A stretch of 64,000 bases of DNA from Saccharomycopsis fibuligera x Saccharomycopsis cf. fibuligera. Taxonomy: Eukaryota > Ascomycota > Saccharomycetes > Ascoideales > Saccharomycopsidaceae. A program made the translations under genes and the position numbers. The notes under the pieces are model-generated. The model made no database searches and was not told where the DNA came from. It saw nothing but the letters and a program-made list of their open reading frames with translations. The stretch covers positions 1 through 64,000 of the forward strand of contig CP012819.1 in assembly GCA_001936135.1 (NCBI GenBank), read 5' to 3'. How positions within the stretch are numbered: the first letter of the stretch is position 1; each line of letters begins with the position of its first letter. Of the stretch, positions 19,159-29,309 are shown piece after piece.

Positions 19159-21312
19159 ATGTCCGGCCTCCCTTACCAGTCGTTTCCTGCGCCGTTCAGA
19201 AACCCTGGCGACGACGCGCAAACCGTGATCGACCGTCTTCCAATTCCCCCAGACCTCTTTGGCTCGGCCTACGAGGTTCCAAACTCCAAAGCCGAAGGCC
19301 ACTCCCCCGTCTACAGGTCGCTCGTCTCCAAGGACGGCTTGATTGCCAACGTCCACCCGGACTTGGACACCACATACTCGATTTTCCAGCACGGCCTCAA
19401 GCAGGCCCCGAGCAAACCGTACTTGGCGCACAGGCCTTTCAACGGCAGAACAAACACATACGGGCCGTACGCGTTCCTTACCTTCAGCCAAGTCGATGAG
19501 CTCTCTAGACAAGTGGGCTCTGCAGCCTTGCGTTTGCTTGCGGACGCTGGCGTTCCCGCCACCAAAGAAACGGTCTTCACCATCTACCTTCCAAACTGCG
19601 TGTACTTCCCCGTCCTCGACATTGCTGCGCAAGCGTACTCGGTCGTTACAACCTGCTTGTACAACACCCTAAAAAAGAAGGAGATAGCCCACATTTTGGA
19701 GTTGACTGCCTCTCCGGTGGTTTTCACCGAGAAAAACAAGGTCGAAAACGTCTTGGCCTTGGGAATCCCAACGTTGAAGTTCGTAGTGGTTACCGGAGAG
19801 TTGGACAGCTCTGCTGATCGGGAATTGCTACTCGCTGCTGAACTGGCCAACGTCCAGCTCTTAGATTTGCCCTCGTTGGCGGCAATCGGTAGGGCCAACC
19901 TCAAGCCAGCCAAGCCGCCGGCCTGCGACGACATTTTCACCCTTTCCTTCACCTCGGGAACCACTAGCTTGCCCAAGGGCGTTCAAATCACCCATAGAAA
20001 TATGGTCGCCGCGGTTTCCACGCTTTGTGCTGGTACCGAGTATGCCAAAGCCCCCAACGGCGAATCAAACTCTTTTGAGTTTCTCCCGTTGGCTCATTGC
20101 TACCAAAGAATGTTGTTCTACTTGGACACGTTGCGCCGCTATGTCAATTATTTTCCGCGCGATCCGGCAAATGTTGCCTCTTACTTTGAGGATATCAAAG
20201 TCGCCAAGCCTTCGTACTTGTGCGCAGTGCCTGCCGTGTTGGGTAAAATCGAGCTTGCTTTAAAGGCTCAAATTTTTGCCTCCAAAGAGTTAACCGATGC
20301 TGTCAACTACAAAATCAGCAAGTTGAAGCAACGTCAAGAAGCTTCACACCCGAAGTTCGACGCGGAAATTGTACCAAAATTAAGGGCCGCTTTTGGTTTT
20401 GAGAACGTAAACTACTTTGGCACCGGTTCAGCCGCTACTTCCTTGGATACCTTGTTTTTCCTCAGAGCATGTTTCAATGCTACTATATTGCAAGGTTATG
20501 GCCTTACTGAAACTTCTGCTGGCTTTTGTTTTTCTTCTTCACTTTTGGATACTTATGGTACAAATGGTGTTGTGGGTCCTGCTGGAGAATTACGTCTTAG
20601 AGACATTCCGGCAATGAACTACACTTTTGACTCAAACAGAAGCGGCGAAATCTTGGTTAAGGGTTTGAGTGTTACAAACGGTTATTACAAACGGCCCGAA
20701 CTATTCAAAGAAGTAGTTGATGATGACGGCTGGTTCGCCACCGGCGATGTTGCCACTTTGGATGACAAGAATAGGATAATAATTGTTGACCGAGTTAAAA
20801 ATTTCTTTAAGCTTTCCCAAGGTAAATTTATTGCTGCTGAAAGTGTTCAAAGCACTTATCTTACCAAAAATCCAACTTTAGAACAGTTGTTTATCTATGG
20901 CGATAGTACTAGATCTTTTCTTGTTGCCATTGCTGGTGTTAATCCAGCAGCTTTCGAAAACTTACTTAAAAAGCATAACGTTTCCCTTGATTTTGATTTT
21001 GCCAAGTTAATCAAAGCGATAGCAGCAAACAACTTAGACGATCCTTCTGTCACTCAGTTCCGCAAATTGGCTAACCAAAAATATATTAAAGAGTTAGCGT
21101 TAAAAGACTTTAACAAAAATGTTAGCAAATCCGGTTTGGCGTCCTTTGAGCTTATCAAAAATATTCATCTTGATATCGTTCCATTTTCAGTTGAAAAAGG
21201 AACCCTTACTCCGACAATGAAGATAAAAAGACTAGTTGCCAAACAAAAGTTTGCTAAAAAGATTGATCAATTGTATGAAGAAGGTATTATTTATCGAACC
21301 TCGAAACTCTAA
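19159..21312 (+). CDS. FAA2: Peroxisomal acyl-CoA synthetase, FAA2-type (copy 2)
   Basis: A 717-residue fatty acyl-CoA ligase, paralogue of the divergent gene at 16194-18383. Motifs: P-loop 'SFTSGTTSLPKGV', 'LQGYGLTETSAG', 'DGWFATGDVATLDDKNRI', 'DRVKNFFKLSQGKFIAAE'. The C terminus '...YRTSKL' ends in SKL, a canonical PTS1, so peroxisomal matrix targeting is very likely. The ATG at 19159 ('MSGLPYQSF') is preferred over the in-frame ATG at 18985: the longer version adds a 58-residue Ser/Pro/Arg-rich leader unlike the family and spans the TATA box. As in copy 1, the promoter-proximal part is GC-rich and the 3' part AT-rich. Confidence 0.94.
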   Translation: MSGLPYQSFPAPFRNPGDDAQTVIDRLPIPPDLFGSAYEVPNSKAEGHSPVYRSLVSKDGLIANVHPDLDTTYSIFQHGLKQAPSKPYLAHRPFNGRTNTYGPYAFLTFSQVDELSRQVGSAALRLLADAGVPATKETVFTIYLPNCVYFPVLDIAAQAYSVVTTCLYNTLKKKEIAHILELTASPVVFTEKNKVENVLALGIPTLKFVVVTGELDSSADRELLLAAELANVQLLDLPSLAAIGRANLKPAKPPACDDIFTLSFTSGTTSLPKGVQITHRNMVAAVSTLCAGTEYAKAPNGESNSFEFLPLAHCYQRMLFYLDTLRRYVNYFPRDPANVASYFEDIKVAKPSYLCAVPAVLGKIELALKAQIFASKELTDAVNYKISKLKQRQEASHPKFDAEIVPKLRAAFGFENVNYFGTGSAATSLDTLFFLRACFNATILQGYGLTETSAGFCFSSSLLDTYGTNGVVGPAGELRLRDIPAMNYTFDSNRSGEILVKGLSVTNGYYKRPELFKEVVDDDGWFATGDVATLDDKNRIIIVDRVKNFFKLSQGKFIAAESVQSTYLTKNPTLEQLFIYGDSTRSFLVAIAGVNPAAFENLLKKHNVSLDFDFAKLIKAIAANNLDDPSVTQFRKLANQKYIKELALKDFNKNVSKSGLASFELIKNIHLDIVPFSVEKGTLTPTMKIKRLVAKQKFAKKIDQLYEEGIIYRTSKL

Positions 21313-21726
21313 GGTTGGGCTTTTATTTAGGCGATTTCTTTATGTCTTCCTTTGTATCAAATAATGCTTGTAATTCATAGATCTCGGTATACTTGTGTAG
21401 CGCGAGCCCTGTATCTTGCTTATTTTTCTTCAAAATTGTGGTCTAAGTAATGACATCTTTTCAGGTCATTGTAATATTTGCTTTTGCCTTTTTAACCATG
21501 GTCCAGTTAGGCTCTCTCCCTTTCCTCAACTTATTTACAGAATGCTTCTTGTAACTAAAATCAAACAAGGCTGAAAATAATATCCGGGCTAAAATACTGT
21601 CCTGGATGTTGGCGTGGGCCATGATGAAGCCCTGCATTATGAGCGCGCATAGTAAGTTGTGTGTCCCGAATTTGAAAATTTTATTTTTTTTTTTTTTTTT
21701 TGGTGATGCACGATTTTTAACTGTGT

Positions 21727-21757
<31 letters not shown>

Positions 21758-21881
21758 CAGCATCTTCAATACATTCAGCCAAAGCTATTTAGCTCACTGC
21801 TTTGTTTTTGTCTTTGATCTTTCCTGGCCCCCACTATTCCTATAAACCAGCCCCTAACTACTGTCAGCCAGGCACATAACA
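21313..21881. other. Spacer between FAA2 copy 2 and RPC82
   Basis: 3' flank of the synthetase and promoter of RPC82. Contains two long T tracts, at about 21681-21701 and 21728-21757. No gene seen. Confidence 0.6.
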
Positions 21882-23930
21882 ATGACCACAACAAATGGCG
21901 CCACCGGGGCTGATTTCATTCAATCTGCAAAAGTTCAATCGCCCAAATCTTTCCTCTTCACCACTTTAATCAAAGATTTGCTAGGATTTAATGCTGCATT
22001 GATCATCGCTAAACTTTACTCCAATAAAAGACTTTCACTTAAAGATCTTACTTTAAAAACAAAATTGTCCAAAAAGAAAGTTAAACTTATTCTAGTTTCA
22101 TTAATTCAGTTGAAGTGTGTCAAATATAGTATTGCTGGGAACCAAAATTCTAGAAATGCAGATGTCACTTATTATGTTGATGAAGAAGGACTTCTTCTTC
22201 TTTTGTACTCTGGCGAAATTATCACGTTAATGAAAAACAAATATAAAGACGAATTAGTTGCTGAAATTGTCCAAAATTTTTTAACTTATGGTAACTTAAC
22301 TCTTAATGATTACTTGGCTAATTTTGAAGGTGAAGATGAACTGAAAAAACTTGACGTTGAGAAAAAAATTGGGGTGCTTGTCAATGATGGATGGCTTGAA
22401 CCAATTAAATCGAGTTTGGATTTCCAAGACAAATATGAAATTTTCAATAAACTTTATCAGAAGAACTACTCAAATTATCCTAAATCTACTGCAATCAGTG
22501 AGATAAAACGTAAACGAGAAGTGAGGCTTGATACAGAAATTGAATTCAGCAAATTATTCACGGTTGAAGCTCAAGATGTATTTGAATCTGACAGCACCAA
22601 GACTTCAGCAACTCTTAACCGATTTACTAGTTCCAAGATCAATGCTATCAATGATGACGATGAAGATAACTCAATCTTGCGCAAAATTAAAAAAGACTTG
22701 TCATTTAAATTTTCATTATCCAGATTTTGCAAAAGTTTACGTACCAGATATTTGGTCAAATTCATTTCCCAGCGACTAGGACCACTTTCTGCTCAAATTT
22801 ATGAACTCATTTTGACTAGAATCGAGAAAGATTCTCCAGAATGTTTTAATTTTGCTCTTGATTTTCAATATGCATATTTGACTGTCGATAGCAAACATGA
22901 AAATCCAGATTCAACAGGAGATACACCACATAAAGATATGAATCATTATTTGAACTACGTCAAAAAAGTTGCAGAAGTGGATAAACGGCTCTGTATCACT
23001 GTGCAAGATATCCTTTTTATGCTCAAAAAATCAGAAAATATCAATCTTATCAATTCTATCAAATTCAAACCATTGAACTCTAAAAAAAGAAAGCAAAATA
23101 GTGCTCCACAAGGAGATGATCAACCGCAAGTAAAAAAGCTTAAAGTTAAAACAGAGCCTGCTGACCCGTCAATCTCATCATTACAAAATGATAGTGAAGT
23201 AAATGGTGAAACTACTATTGCTACTCAACCAAATATCAATAACTTCAATGATAATAATGATAATGAAGACTATGAAGATGGTGAAATTGATGATTTGTCC
23301 AACCCTCATTCTGCTGGCCTTTTACTTCAGCATGTTGAATTGATGACTAATGACAGTTTACGCTTCCTCAAGCAGAAATCCAATGGTACTTATTACGTGC
23401 CGTTTGCTGAACTCATTCCAGCTCTCAAACGGTTTACCTACACTTATTTAGTCAAATCTGCTCTTGGCTTGGATGAATTCAAAACCTTAAACTGTATCAT
23501 TAAATCCAAGTTGGTAGACGAAAAAACACTTATTAATACCACATTACTCAATGAAACAGTACTCCGAACTGCAGTTAACAAACTTTTCAAACTTCAAGCC
23601 ATCGAAGTACAAGAAATTCCTAAGACCCAAGATCGTCAAGCTAATAGATCTTCATTTGCTTACCGGTTTAATACCAAGACTTCCTACAGTTTGATTGCTA
23701 ATAATTTGTTGCACGAAATGGCTCTTATCTTCAACAACGTGCTTGATGTCAAGGAAAGAAATAAATTGCTTTTAAGTAAAGCCAATAGAGATGATATCAA
23801 GGGCCATGAATCAGAATTGTTACTAACTAGTGAACTTAACCAGTTGAAGTGGTTAAATGAAAAAGAATTGAATTGCGTTGGAAGAATTGGTAGAGCAAGA
23901 AATATTTGGGAAACTCTAGCAATTTTGTGA
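21882..23930 (+). CDS. RPC82: RNA polymerase III subunit C82
   Basis: A 682-residue orthologue of Rpc82/C82 (human RPC3), part of the Pol III C82-C34-C31 subcomplex needed for promoter opening at tRNA, 5S and other Pol III genes. The N-terminal winged-helix region is clear ('FLFTTLIKDLLGFNAALI' followed by a Lys-rich recognition segment). A second winged-helix segment lies near residues 280-400. An acidic, Asn-rich linker with a Lys-rich NLS-like patch ('KKRKQN', 'KKLKVK') follows at about 395-470. The C-terminal domain holds 'RFTYTYLVKSALGLDEFKTL'. Length is close to the yeast protein (654 aa). Convergent with SWI1. Confidence 0.93.
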   Translation: MTTTNGATGADFIQSAKVQSPKSFLFTTLIKDLLGFNAALIIAKLYSNKRLSLKDLTLKTKLSKKKVKLILVSLIQLKCVKYSIAGNQNSRNADVTYYVDEEGLLLLLYSGEIITLMKNKYKDELVAEIVQNFLTYGNLTLNDYLANFEGEDELKKLDVEKKIGVLVNDGWLEPIKSSLDFQDKYEIFNKLYQKNYSNYPKSTAISEIKRKREVRLDTEIEFSKLFTVEAQDVFESDSTKTSATLNRFTSSKINAINDDDEDNSILRKIKKDLSFKFSLSRFCKSLRTRYLVKFISQRLGPLSAQIYELILTRIEKDSPECFNFALDFQYAYLTVDSKHENPDSTGDTPHKDMNHYLNYVKKVAEVDKRLCITVQDILFMLKKSENINLINSIKFKPLNSKKRKQNSAPQGDDQPQVKKLKVKTEPADPSISSLQNDSEVNGETTIATQPNINNFNDNNDNEDYEDGEIDDLSNPHSAGLLLQHVELMTNDSLRFLKQKSNGTYYVPFAELIPALKRFTYTYLVKSALGLDEFKTLNCIIKSKLVDEKTLINTTLLNETVLRTAVNKLFKLQAIEVQEIPKTQDRQANRSSFAYRFNTKTSYSLIANNLLHEMALIFNNVLDVKERNKLLLSKANRDDIKGHESELLLTSELNQLKWLNEKELNCVGRIGRARNIWETLAIL

Positions 23931-24413
23931 GGTGCAAAGTGCTGAGCAAATTTATTGAATTCAAACTACTATACAGCCTCTCCACACCAAAGGACTATCC
24001 TATGCGTAAGTAGTGGAGTTGAATACTTGTAAGAATATACATTATACGGTTTTTTTGTCCTTTTTTTTTTTTTTTTTTTTTTGTTTTGTATTTTTTTTTT
24101 TTTTCTTGTCCATGTAGATCAATAGCTTACGATTTTTCGTTTTTGCAAAGATCAAAAATGTCAGAATTAAAGAGGCAGCTCTTAACTATATTACCCAGTA
24201 AACTAAAGCATTTGTACGCTCTCAAAGTTACATAAGTTAGATACCGTATTCCGGTCTTTCTTTCAAATATATAACTGAATTATGCATTCTTTAAAAATAC
24301 CACATTATTATAGTTTATGTTCACTCACCCACTGCACTAGACAAATCAAGGTACTACAGATGAGAGACTAACACGTACAAATGTTAGATAACCAAATACT
24401 TTTGCTCAGTGAG

Positions 24414-24455
<42 letters not shown>

Positions 24456-24922
24456 GGAAGGAGGCAATTGCAAAATGCAATAATCCTATATCGCAAACTT
24501 TAGCCCAAACAAATTTCAGACCAATATATTCGTGACTTCAAAAGAATAAATATGTACCACGCAATATCCATAGGGCAAAAGAAAATGTTTTTTACAGTAG
24601 TAGATCGGTTCGAAGGAAATGAAACTCAATACTTGACTTCAGTTATTTAGTTCCACCAATGTATAATTTATTGGTTCCAAAGCAGAGGTGTTGCACTGCT
24701 TTCTCTCTCCATTCAATTTGTTATGCTTAAACTGCCAACTAGAGGTTATATGAATTAGGTACGAAATAAGTTTTACTTAGTATAATGCTGCAGGAGTTGG
24801 TAGCAAAAGCATTTATCCCTTCAGCACACGCTTTTCTGCCGCAAATACAGAGCTACACTTGCAAATTTTCTGCAAATTAGTGTACAGTTATTTATTAAAG
24901 ACATCTCAATTTGTTTTGACAA
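23931..24922. other. Convergent intergenic region with T22 and A41 tracts
   Basis: Lies between the 3' ends of RPC82 (+) and SWI1 (-). Homopolymers: T22 at 24061-24082, T14 at about 24091-24104, A41 at 24414-24454. No ORF or RNA gene recognised. Confidence 0.6.
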
Positions 24923-27900
24923 TCACTTATTAAAATCAGTAAGTAGCTGCTCTTTAAGCCTGCGAGAATAATTGGCCAATAGCAAAACTTCCTTCAAGAT
25001 AGCCGGATCAATATTTTGAGAAATCAAACTTCCCAAAATTGTATCCGGAGAAGGCACAATTCCCGGCAATTTCAGCAATTTCATCAAATCGTCAATATTA
25101 TTATCAATATTTTCAACATTTTGAAATTTATAGTTGCTATTAATGTTGTTTTGCTGAACATTAATATATTGAAATATCTTTTGAAATAACAAATTTACTG
25201 CTGCTAAAGCTCTAGCAGAAATCAAATTTAAATGCTCTTTACCTGGTTCAGTTGGAATAGCAGCTAAAATAAACCCAATTCGTACCAATGTAGCACCAAT
25301 GGACTCATGACTTAGTAGCCAGCCTAATGCAATATTAGGCACTGTTTGATTATCTGACTTGCTAGAATTACCAACCGGACCAACTGGGATCATTTTAATA
25401 AGCAAATTTCCCGCTAGTAATCCCTGCAAGATTATCGGTGACCTTTCTTCGATTTCCAAAGTGCCATTCAATAGTGAGTGGAATGGGAAAACACTAATAA
25501 GCGATGTAAAAAGTTTTTCCAATAGTACAAAGGAATTCGATGATGATTTCTCTAATCCACATCCACTAAGATAAAGCTTGCTCAACTCGTGAGTAAAAAT
25601 AATGCGAGAGTCATCGCTGCTTTCTGAGTCTAGCCCTAAGTTGTTGTAAAATCGTTCATCGTGGATATGGTCATCGTCTTCTTCTTCTTCTTCGCCGTCC
25701 AGTTGTTCATCATTGCCTTCAGCTTCGTTGTCACTGTTATTTTTGCTGTTATTGTTGTTATTGTTGTTCTTGTTATTGCCGCTACTGCTGCTGCTGCTAA
25801 AATGTATGTTAGGTTTCTTGAAAGTGTCTGTAGCGACACATTTCACCAAAAATCTGTTTTCAGGGCTATTTGCTAATATCTTCGCAATCATATCAATTGC
25901 ATAGCTTTGGTACTTGTCAACGTGTGGCTGATACTCTGGTACTAAATTTCTTGACTTTGGTTGCTGTTTCTGGGTATTCGCCTCGCTTTTATTTGGCGAG
26001 CCGCCAAACTGTAAAGATAAAATAACCACAATCAAAGCATCAAAAAAGCCTCTCAATTTCAAGAGATGCGAAATATTCATGAAAAGCATTAAACAATCTT
26101 TTAACAATGAGAGTTTCCGTCTAGAGTAAACAAAATATTCGTCGAAAGCATATAAGCTGAAAACTAACTTAAACAAAAAGGATTTAAATATGTCATTTGT
26201 GGCGAAAATCCGCTTATTATTTTCGGTATATGACAAGTTTCTTAGAATCATAGAAATTGTCAAAAGTTGATCGACAAGCATTATTTGATAACTTTCCGTT
26301 GACCTTATGTTGACTTCGCTAAATGGATCATCCATTTCATCGTGTGACTTGATGAGAAGATCAAGGTAGCTTGGCAAGCTAAATTTCCCTACTTTTGATA
26401 AAAATGATTTGTCAATGTAAGAATCACTTGCGTCTAGCTTAAATATTTTCCGGTTGGTAATGTATTCATAAAAATCCTTGTTGGATGCATTAATGACGGG
26501 CTCTTTTTTATAATCTCCAGATTGCTTTAAACTTTCTAATTGTTCAAAATCTATTTTAGGTTTCTTTGCAACTTCCTCGCCTGTAAAACTGTCAATAACT
26601 ATTTCTAGGTCGTTTGATCCATTCTTTGTAGAGTTCTGAGCTATAAACTCATTAAATATATTATCCATATTATGGCTTGAGTACTTTTCATAAGGACTGA
26701 CATGATTTAAATCTTCAAGCGAAAAACTTTCAAGCTTATATAAACCTTTCTTTTTCAATCGTTTTGATAGCTTGCTGACTCTAAAGTTATCTTTCTGTTC
26801 AGTTTTTTTGTTTAATTTCTCTTTGTAAACCGACAGATAACCTAAGTTAGAATAATGTTGTCCGCCCACGCTACTCAAATCTTGATAAATCAATTCATCC
26901 AAAATAGACAACCCTAGCTCACTGACTCTATCAAGAATCTCTTCACACTCAGATACCTGAATCTCCATTCGCTGGTCAGCACTTATAACAAGAAGCATAT
27001 TCAATGCATTATTAACTTCGCTCAATGAATAACTTTGCAAAGACATGGTTAATGCATGCAAGTTGATATTGCCAATCTCTGGAGGAAACAAGTAGTTTGG
27101 TTTCAAGGAATCAATCTGCTCACCACCAAGCACCAACTTTTTTAACATATGACCAGCATGAAACCCTTTAAATGATCTAATTATTGGGTCATATTTTCTC
27201 AAGATTTGTGGGTTTTCACGGATTTTAGGAGGTTCTGGAAAATTTGATATATTTGCTTGAGATGATGATCTACCTTGTTCTGGTTTTACTTGAACAGCAC
27301 TAGAAGTAATGCTTCTTCCAAGAGCAGAAGTTGGTCTTTGATTGAATTGATTAGGAGTTGAAGCGCTATTCATTTGGGGACTACCTTTTGTCGAAATGGA
27401 GCTGCTATTAGCTGGCTTGGAAGGTTCTACATTGTTAGGCAGTATTTGAGGAGTACCCGGGTTAGAAATTTTGAGATTTTGAGGAGGGCCCATAGGTTGT
27501 TGAGGGTTTGCAAATGGCTTCAGAGTTGGTTGTGAAGCACTAGGGCCTGTAGCTGTTATTGGAGCTAGTGTTGGCACTGCTGTTGGTGCTAATGGTACCG
27601 CCGATGCGGGTGTTTGTGGTATTCCCGCCACAGGTGTCAGGGACTGTTGTTGCTGCATTTCCAACAATTTTTGTCTTTTGTTGAACTCCAACTGTTTTTG
27701 GCCCTCAGGTGTCTTTAAAAAAATCTCAAACCCCAGTAAATAATCTTTGTAGACATTAAATATCTGCATTGCTGCTTTACCAAGATTGTTATCATTGCCA
27801 ATAAAATTTAATCTTTGAGCTACGATTTCCCACTGATTATTATTGGTTACTAGCTGGAATCCACCCATTTTTCCCACAAGAAAGTATAAGATGAACAAAT

Positions 27901-28777
27901 TAACTGGTTTATTGTCCACCATCAAAAACTGGTTATTCAAAGTTTTGTTTTGAGTTTTCAAGAAATTTGTCAATGTTCTAATAAACAAATCAGTTTGTAT
28001 TTGTAAATTTAACTTTTTCTTCATTGCATCATTCATTGGCCCTTGGCCAGCGCCAACGCTGCCCGGTGGTCCAGCACTGTTTGATATACTAGTATTTGGT
28101 TCTGCTGTAGTGTTCGATACATTTCCTTGAGATATAGAAGGAGTACGCAGCGATATAGAATGATGAGATAGAGCTGGAGAGTGTGATACTGGAGGCACTT
28201 GCTGCTGCGGTTGTGGCGCTTGTGGTGGAGATTGAGGATTTTGCTGTTGCTGTGGTACATGAGGCTGACTCTGTTGATGTTGTAGCTGTGGAGAATGTTG
28301 AGGTTGTGATTGAAGTGACTGAGGCTGCTGTTGATTGTTCGAAGGTGGTCTATTTTGAATATTCAACCCACTTGATAGCCTTGCAGCAGCAGTATTAGGG
28401 CTAACGCCAGGACTTCCTACTTTCTGCTGCAATTGTTGTTGAACCCTAAAGACAATCTGACTATGTTGTTGTTGCAATTGCTGAAACTCTATAATCAATT
28501 GAGAATTACTGGAAGCATCGTTGCCTTGAGCCATGTTGGACTTTATTTGTTCCTGTAAGAATTTCAATCTTGCGGCGCTTTGTTGAAGAATGGCGATATC
28601 CTTTGGGTCGACATTCTGTCTAATGGAAGCAGAGAGCACGCTGTTGCTTTGGTTTTGACCATTCAATTGCTGATGTTGAGGTTGATGTGGAAGTTGTTGC
28701 GGCTGAGGCTGTTGTTGCGGCTGCTGTTGATTTTGCTGGTGGTCATAAGGATAGTTTATATTAGGTGTGTTATTCAT
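24923..28777 (-). CDS. SWI1: SWI/SNF chromatin-remodelling subunit Swi1 (ARID)
   Basis: A 1284-residue nuclear ARID-domain subunit of SWI/SNF (BAF250-like). The N terminus (1-230) is Gln/Pro/Asn-rich and low complexity, as in prion-forming yeast Swi1. The ARID domain spans about 262-356, with 'RTLTNFLKTQNKTLNNQFLM' beginning it (partial), 'LFILYFLVGKMGGFQLV' and 'WEIVAQRLNF'. A Pro/Ser/Thr-rich linker runs to ~540. The C-terminal half is a conserved helical region, interrupted near 980-1030 by Ser/Asn and Asp/Glu runs ('NNNNNNNNSKNNSDNE...EEEEEDDD'). The Met at 28777 opens a compositionally continuous N terminus. Convergent with RPC82. Confidence 0.92.
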   Translation of the reverse strand: MNNTPNINYPYDHQQNQQQPQQQPQPQQLPHQPQHQQLNGQNQSNSVLSASIRQNVDPKDIAILQQSAARLKFLQEQIKSNMAQGNDASSNSQLIIEFQQLQQQHSQIVFRVQQQLQQKVGSPGVSPNTAAARLSSGLNIQNRPPSNNQQQPQSLQSQPQHSPQLQHQQSQPHVPQQQQNPQSPPQAPQPQQQVPPVSHSPALSHHSISLRTPSISQGNVSNTTAEPNTSISNSAGPPGSVGAGQGPMNDAMKKKLNLQIQTDLFIRTLTNFLKTQNKTLNNQFLMVDNKPVNLFILYFLVGKMGGFQLVTNNNQWEIVAQRLNFIGNDNNLGKAAMQIFNVYKDYLLGFEIFLKTPEGQKQLEFNKRQKLLEMQQQQSLTPVAGIPQTPASAVPLAPTAVPTLAPITATGPSASQPTLKPFANPQQPMGPPQNLKISNPGTPQILPNNVEPSKPANSSSISTKGSPQMNSASTPNQFNQRPTSALGRSITSSAVQVKPEQGRSSSQANISNFPEPPKIRENPQILRKYDPIIRSFKGFHAGHMLKKLVLGGEQIDSLKPNYLFPPEIGNINLHALTMSLQSYSLSEVNNALNMLLVISADQRMEIQVSECEEILDRVSELGLSILDELIYQDLSSVGGQHYSNLGYLSVYKEKLNKKTEQKDNFRVSKLSKRLKKKGLYKLESFSLEDLNHVSPYEKYSSHNMDNIFNEFIAQNSTKNGSNDLEIVIDSFTGEEVAKKPKIDFEQLESLKQSGDYKKEPVINASNKDFYEYITNRKIFKLDASDSYIDKSFLSKVGKFSLPSYLDLLIKSHDEMDDPFSEVNIRSTESYQIMLVDQLLTISMILRNLSYTENNKRIFATNDIFKSFLFKLVFSLYAFDEYFVYSRRKLSLLKDCLMLFMNISHLLKLRGFFDALIVVILSLQFGGSPNKSEANTQKQQPKSRNLVPEYQPHVDKYQSYAIDMIAKILANSPENRFLVKCVATDTFKKPNIHFSSSSSSGNNKNNNNNNNSKNNSDNEAEGNDEQLDGEEEEEDDDHIHDERFYNNLGLDSESSDDSRIIFTHELSKLYLSGCGLEKSSSNSFVLLEKLFTSLISVFPFHSLLNGTLEIEERSPIILQGLLAGNLLIKMIPVGPVGNSSKSDNQTVPNIALGWLLSHESIGATLVRIGFILAAIPTEPGKEHLNLISARALAAVNLLFQKIFQYINVQQNNINSNYKFQNVENIDNNIDDLMKLLKLPGIVPSPDTILGSLISQNIDPAILKEVLLLANYSRRLKEQLLTDFNK

Positions 28778-29309
28778 GGTGGATTATGAAGTGCGAGCCG
28801 ACAGTCGCGCAGCAACGAGGACAAGCAGTGGTATTGCGAGAGCGGCAGAGCCAGTAGTCAGGAATGATGAGCGCAGCGTAGAAAGTACAATGATGACAAT
28901 ATATTCCAAAGGTAAAGGCTGAGGGATATGTGTAGACAGGAAATAGAGAACAACCGCGTGTGTGTATGTGATAACTGCTATAACAGTGCTGGGAAATAAA
29001 CGCGTCAGTTATGTGTTCATAATTATGTAAGTCTCTTGCTCCGTCTTTCTCTTTTTTTACGTTTTGTTTTCTGTTTTTTGTTTTCTGTTTTTTGTTTCTG
29101 CGAGTTTTCCAGTACTACAGTAGGGTTATCATGTATCACATGAGTGACAGGGTATATGATCTAATCACATGACATATAACTAAACAAAAAACTACACATT
29201 GTTATATACTTTGTAATATAATACTCTTTTTCATCAATATTTCTGTACCATCACAGTGGATACGTCCCCGAGGAATATGAACACCATATGGTATACCATC
29301 ATAGGCCAT
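28778..29309. other. SWI1 promoter and 3' flank of the oxidoreductase
   Basis: Promoter side of SWI1 and downstream region of the minus-strand flavoenzyme at 29310. Contains repeated 'ttttctgttttttg' motifs near 29060-29100. No gene seen. Confidence 0.5.
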
